From positions 1-8,920 of the forward strand of contig JAVBQH010000148.1 in the NCBI GenBank assembly GCA_031549175.1: a stretch of 8,920 bases of DNA. Direction: 5' to 3'. The position numbers were made by a program, and so were the translations under genes. How positions within the stretch are numbered: the stretch's first letter is position 1; each line of letters begins with the position of its first letter. Origin of the DNA: WRIS01 sp031549175 (lineage in GTDB: Bacteria; Actinomycetota; Coriobacteriia; Coriobacteriales; Eggerthellaceae). The notes beneath the pieces were generated by a model, which saw nothing but the letters and a program-made list of their open reading frames with translations, was not told where the DNA came from and did not search any database. Of the stretch, positions 6,338 through 8,920 are shown piece by piece.

Positions 6338-7021
6338 TCATTGCTCGGTGATGTCGCCCGATTGATCCAAGCTGATAGACTCCCCTGAAAAGGTCGGCTC
6401 GGTTTTGAACATGGTTTGGAAGAAGTCCTTCGTCCGTGCCGGCACCTCGCGCATATCCCACGCCATCTGCTGGTTGAAGCTGCTGCGGTCACTGGCGACC
6501 CCGACAGCGTCTATGCCGAGGCCGTTTGCGGAATACAAGGCACGGTATTGGTGATAGGTCTGGGTTACCACGACCATACGGTCGACGCCGAATACCTGAT
6601 GGGCGCGGTACATGCTTTCATAGGTCGAGAAGCCCGCGTGGTCGCAGAAGATATCCTCACTGGGCACGCCCTGTTTCACGGCGTAATTCTTCATGCCGAG
6701 CACCTCGTTGTAGGAATGGCTGCCATTGTCGCCGCTCATGATGATCTTGGGGGCTACACCGGCAAAGTAGAGGGCGATCGCCTCGTCAAGCCGGTCTCGC
6801 AGCACGCTTGAGGGGGTCCCGTCGGGGAGCACCGAGGCACCCAGCACCAGGATGCAGTCGGCCTGATGTGCTTTCGCAGCCTCGGCCGTGACCATTTTTT
6901 CCTTCGACTGGCCGACGACGAGGGCATTGGTGATGCCGAAGACCCCGATTACCGCAATAATTGCAAAGACGAGAATGCCGGACACGACTTTCGCCACCTT
7001 ATGTTTTTTAGCTTGCGCCAT
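6338..7021 (-). CDS. sanA: SanA-like DUF218 (YdcF/SanA family) membrane-anchored protein
   Basis: This 227-residue protein has one N-terminal membrane anchor (about 10-34) and an extracytoplasmic DUF218 domain (about 54-205). It shows the family landmarks DCILVLGASV (55-64), SSVLRDRLDEA (71-81), KIIMSGDNG (92-100) followed by SYNEV, DHAGFSTYES (127-136), and VVTQTYHQYRAL (151-162). It ends with the REP-like segment (KTEPTFSG) seen in SanA. E. coli SanA is linked to envelope barrier function and vancomycin exclusion at high temperature; the biochemical activity of the family is unsettled. The length is close to that of E. coli SanA. The ATG at 7021 has almost no usable ribosome site (GAGG only one base away), and a -10-like box lies at leaderless distance. 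It precedes the ABC gene by 82 bases, in the same direction. That gap holds no clear promoter or terminator. Confidence 0.88.
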   Translation of the reverse strand: MAQAKKHKVAKVVSGILVFAIIAVIGVFGITNALVVGQSKEKMVTAEAAKAHQADCILVLGASVLPDGTPSSVLRDRLDEAIALYFAGVAPKIIMSGDNGSHSYNEVLGMKNYAVKQGVPSEDIFCDHAGFSTYESMYRAHQVFGVDRMVVVTQTYHQYRALYSANGLGIDAVGVASDRSSFNQQMAWDMREVPARTKDFFQTMFKTEPTFSGESISLDQSGDITEQ

Positions 7022-7027
7022 GCCTCG

Positions 7028-7033
7028 ATGATA
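7028..7033 (-). promoter_or_regulatory. Candidate -10 box of sanA, placed for a leaderless transcript
   Basis: TATCAT on the minus strand matches the -10 consensus at five of six positions. Six bases separate it from the ATG, so transcription would start at or next to the start codon. No convincing -35 box is seen 16-18 bases upstream. The lack of a well-spaced ribosome site supports the idea, but it remains inference. Confidence 0.35.
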
Positions 7034-7098
7034 GCAAATTGAATTTCGATGCCGCAGAGCTCCCGTAATAGCCTATCGAATCTCAACAGCACTTTCAC

Positions 7099-7114
7099 AA
7101 AAGATCTTGATCTT
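7099..7114 (-). terminator. Weak AT-rich hairpin downstream of leuS
   Basis: On the minus strand AAGAT, loop CAAG and ATCTT form a 5-base AT-rich stem running into four T residues. It lies about 30 bases after the leuS stop. It is placed where a leuS terminator would be expected, but the stem is too weak to be confident. Confidence 0.2.
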
Positions 7115-7142
7115 GGAATAACGCCTGCTGCCTCCATCGACC

Positions 7143-8920
7143 TTATTTCACAACGATATTTACCAAACGACCAGGTATGACGATTGCCTTCACGACCGTC
7201 TTCCCTTCGCATGCCTTTTCCACGGCGGCAAGCGCCTCTTCCCTGATGGCTTCTTCCGATGCATCCGCAGGCACGACTACCTTCGCCTTCACCTTGCCGT
7301 TCACCTGCACCGCAAGTTCGACCTCATCGGCTTTTGCCTGTTCAGGATCAAACTCCGGCCAGGGCTCAGTATGGATCGACGTGGCGTGGCCGAGCACAGT
7401 CTGCCAGAGCTCCTCAGCCCAATGAGGGGCCATCGGCGCTATGAGCTTCACCAAGACCTCGGCGATCTCCTTGTCGAAGGCACCCAGGTAACCGCATGCT
7501 TGCCTGGCCTCAGGAGACATTTTGCGAAGATAGTCCCCCGCGGCGTTCGACAGCTCCATGATCGCGGATATAGCCGTGTTGAAGTTGTTCCGCTCGAAGT
7601 CATCGATGACCTTGCCGACAACACGGTGCCTCTCGCGGTTGAGCGTTCCGGCTAGGCCCTTGCCCTCCGCCTCGCTTGCGGCCTCCTGGAAAAGCGTCTC
7701 CTCCCCCGCAGCCCCCATGAGGTCATAGACCTGACGCCACACGCGGTTCAGGAATCTATGGATACCGGCAAGGCCGTCTTCCTCCCATTCGAGGTCCTTG
7801 TCAGGCGGCGCCATGAACAGTATGAAGGTACGTACCGCGTCGGCGCCGTACTCGGCGATCATGTCTTCGGGGGCCACCGTGTTCCCCTTAGACTTAGACA
7901 TCGTCTCACCATTGAGCTTGACCATGCCTTGGGTCAGCAGGTTCTCGAAGGGCTCGTCGAAATCGACCATGCCGATGTCGCGCAGCACCTTCACGAAGAA
8001 GCGCGAGTACAGAAGGTGCAGGATGGCGTGTTCGATCCCGCCGATGTATTGGTCGACCGGCAGCCAGCGGTTTGCCTGTTCCGACGAGAAGGGTGCTTGG
8101 CTGTTATGCGGGTCGGTGTAGCGCAGGTAATACCACGAAGAGCAGGTGAAGGTGTCCATGGTGTCCGTCTCCCGATGCGCCGGCCCACCGCAGGCCGGAC
8201 AGGTGCACCGGTAGAAGGCCTCGTCATCTGCGAGTGTCTCGCCTTTGACGATATCGATGTCGAGCGGCAAGACCACCGGCAGGTCCTCTTCGGGAACGGG
8301 GACAAGCCCGCACACGTCGCAATAGATCGCGGGAATCGGGTTGCCCCAGTAACGCTGGCGGGAGATAAGCCAGTCGCGCAAGCGGAAGTTCACGGCCTTG
8401 GTGCCGCGGCCCATTGCCTCCAGGTCAGCGATAATGGCATCTGCAGCAGGCGAGTCCTTGCCGCCTTCCATGCCCGTGTACCTCCCTGACTGCACCATGA
8501 TGCCCTCGGCCTCGAAGCTCTCCTCCCAGGGGACCTCAGTTCTGACACGCTCCTTAACGCCTGCCAGTGCAGGATACAGGGGGTCGTCTTCGGCCAAGAT
8601 GATCGGGATGATGGGCAGGTCGTATTTGCGGGCGAACTCGAAGTCGCGTTGGTCGCCGCAGGGCACGGCCATGACCGCACCGGTACCGTAGTCGGAGACG
8701 ATGTAGTCGGCCACCCAGACAGGGACTTTTTCGCCATTAATCGGGTTCTCCACATAACGGCCGGTGAAGGCGCCATGCTTCTCGCGGTCTCCTTGGGCGC
8801 GCTCGACGGCGCTCACCTTGCCGGCATCCGCAATCAGCTGTTGTACCGGCTCTTCATATATACTGCCCTCGACCAGGCCGGCAAGGCCTGGGTCTTCGGG
8901 GGCAAGCAGGACGAAGCTGC
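7143..8920 (-). CDS. leuS: Leucyl-tRNA synthetase, N-terminal part beyond window edge
   Basis: LeuRS (class I, EC 6.1.1.4) joins leucine to tRNA-Leu in the cytoplasm. The frame is open from the right edge and gives 591 visible residues; bacterial LeuRS is usually about 800-880, so the HIGH motif and first catalytic half are missing. Visible in order (window numbering): the editing (CP1) domain, with YGTGAVMAVP and a DQRDFEFA element near 89-96; RDWLISRQRYWGNPIP near 181-196; cysteine pairs CDVC (200-203) and CPAC (240-243) suggesting a zinc ribbon; SSWYYLRYTDP near 260; the KMSKS equivalent TMSKS (339-343); the anticodon-binding helical domain with APMAPHWAEELW near 494-505; and the C-terminal domain with VQVNGKVKAKV near 538-548. 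A GTG at 8814-8816 is internal, since homology continues upstream of it. Two family positions differ: Gly rather than the common His before the editing-site Asp, and Thr for the first Lys of KMSKS. Confidence 0.97.
   Translation of the reverse strand, partial: SFVLLAPEDPGLAGLVEGSIYEEPVQQLIADAGKVSAVERAQGDREKHGAFTGRYVENPINGEKVPVWVADYIVSDYGTGAVMAVPCGDQRDFEFARKYDLPIIPIILAEDDPLYPALAGVKERVRTEVPWEESFEAEGIMVQSGRYTGMEGGKDSPAADAIIADLEAMGRGTKAVNFRLRDWLISRQRYWGNPIPAIYCDVCGLVPVPEEDLPVVLPLDIDIVKGETLADDEAFYRCTCPACGGPAHRETDTMDTFTCSSWYYLRYTDPHNSQAPFSSEQANRWLPVDQYIGGIEHAILHLLYSRFFVKVLRDIGMVDFDEPFENLLTQGMVKLNGETMSKSKGNTVAPEDMIAEYGADAVRTFILFMAPPDKDLEWEEDGLAGIHRFLNRVWRQVYDLMGAAGEETLFQEAASEAEGKGLAGTLNRERHRVVGKVIDDFERNNFNTAISAIMELSNAAGDYLRKMSPEARQACGYLGAFDKEIAEVLVKLIAPMAPHWAEELWQTVLGHATSIHTEPWPEFDPEQAKADEVELAVQVNGKVKAKVVVPADASEEAIREEALAAVEKACEGKTVVKAIVIPGRLVNIVVK

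Noticed and set aside
6949..7212. Minus-strand frame of 87 codons bridging leuS end and sanA start
   Set aside because: It overlaps both neighbouring genes in a different frame and shows no domain or well-placed ribosome site.
7758..8489. Plus-strand open frame of 243 codons opposite leuS
   Set aside because: Pure antisense of conserved LeuRS coding sequence, with no domain of its own.
1..8920. CRISPR arrays, insertion sequences, integrases, toxin-antitoxin or defence genes
   Set aside because: None seen: no regularly spaced repeats, no transposase or recombinase motifs, and nearly all sequence is explained by the genes listed.

Overview
The window looks like a chromosomal segment of a moderately GC-rich bacterium with a single-membrane envelope. 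Every gene supported here lies on the minus strand. The Tad pilus cluster has no secretin gene between cpaB and cpaE/tadZ, there is a bacterial-type leucyl-tRNA synthetase with zinc-ribbon cysteines, and long antisense open frames arise from GC-biased codons. This style fits an Actinomycetota lineage such as the Coriobacteriia. That placement is an inference from gene content and sequence style, not from a search.

Layout in the direction of transcription (right to left): (1) 8920-7143, leuS, entering from the right edge without its N-terminal part. (2) 7021-6338, a SanA-type DUF218 membrane-anchored protein. (3) 6255-4450, a 601-residue ABC exporter half-transporter (membrane and ATPase domains fused) that starts at TTG. 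(4) 4319-4245, tRNA-Val (anticodon UAC) with an encoded CCA and a plausible promoter. (5) 4244-3885, a 360-base stretch with no gene, which must hold the control region of the next operon and carries short palindromes and a direct repeat. (6) 3884 to the left edge, a tight Tad (tight adherence / Flp type IVc pilus) operon: cpaB, cpaE/tadZ, tadA/cpaF, and the first 213 residues of tadB. These genes overlap by 4, 10 and 16 bases, which points to translational coupling.

How the genes work together: in the Tad block, TadA is the secretion ATPase, TadB is its inner-membrane platform partner, TadZ/CpaE is the ParA/MinD-like localisation factor, and CpaB is an SAF-domain membrane-anchored assembly protein. 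TadC, the Flp pilin, the prepilin peptidase and the pseudopilins are not in view and would be expected off the left edge or elsewhere. leuS, sanA and the ABC exporter are separate cellular functions; the last two both concern the envelope, but no shared operon is proven.

I found no clear undescribed system. The points most worth a second look are the secretin-less Tad operon directly 3' of a tRNA gene, the TadZ P-loop that lacks the signature lysine, the substituted editing-site and KMSKS residues in LeuRS, and a possible leaderless start for sanA.
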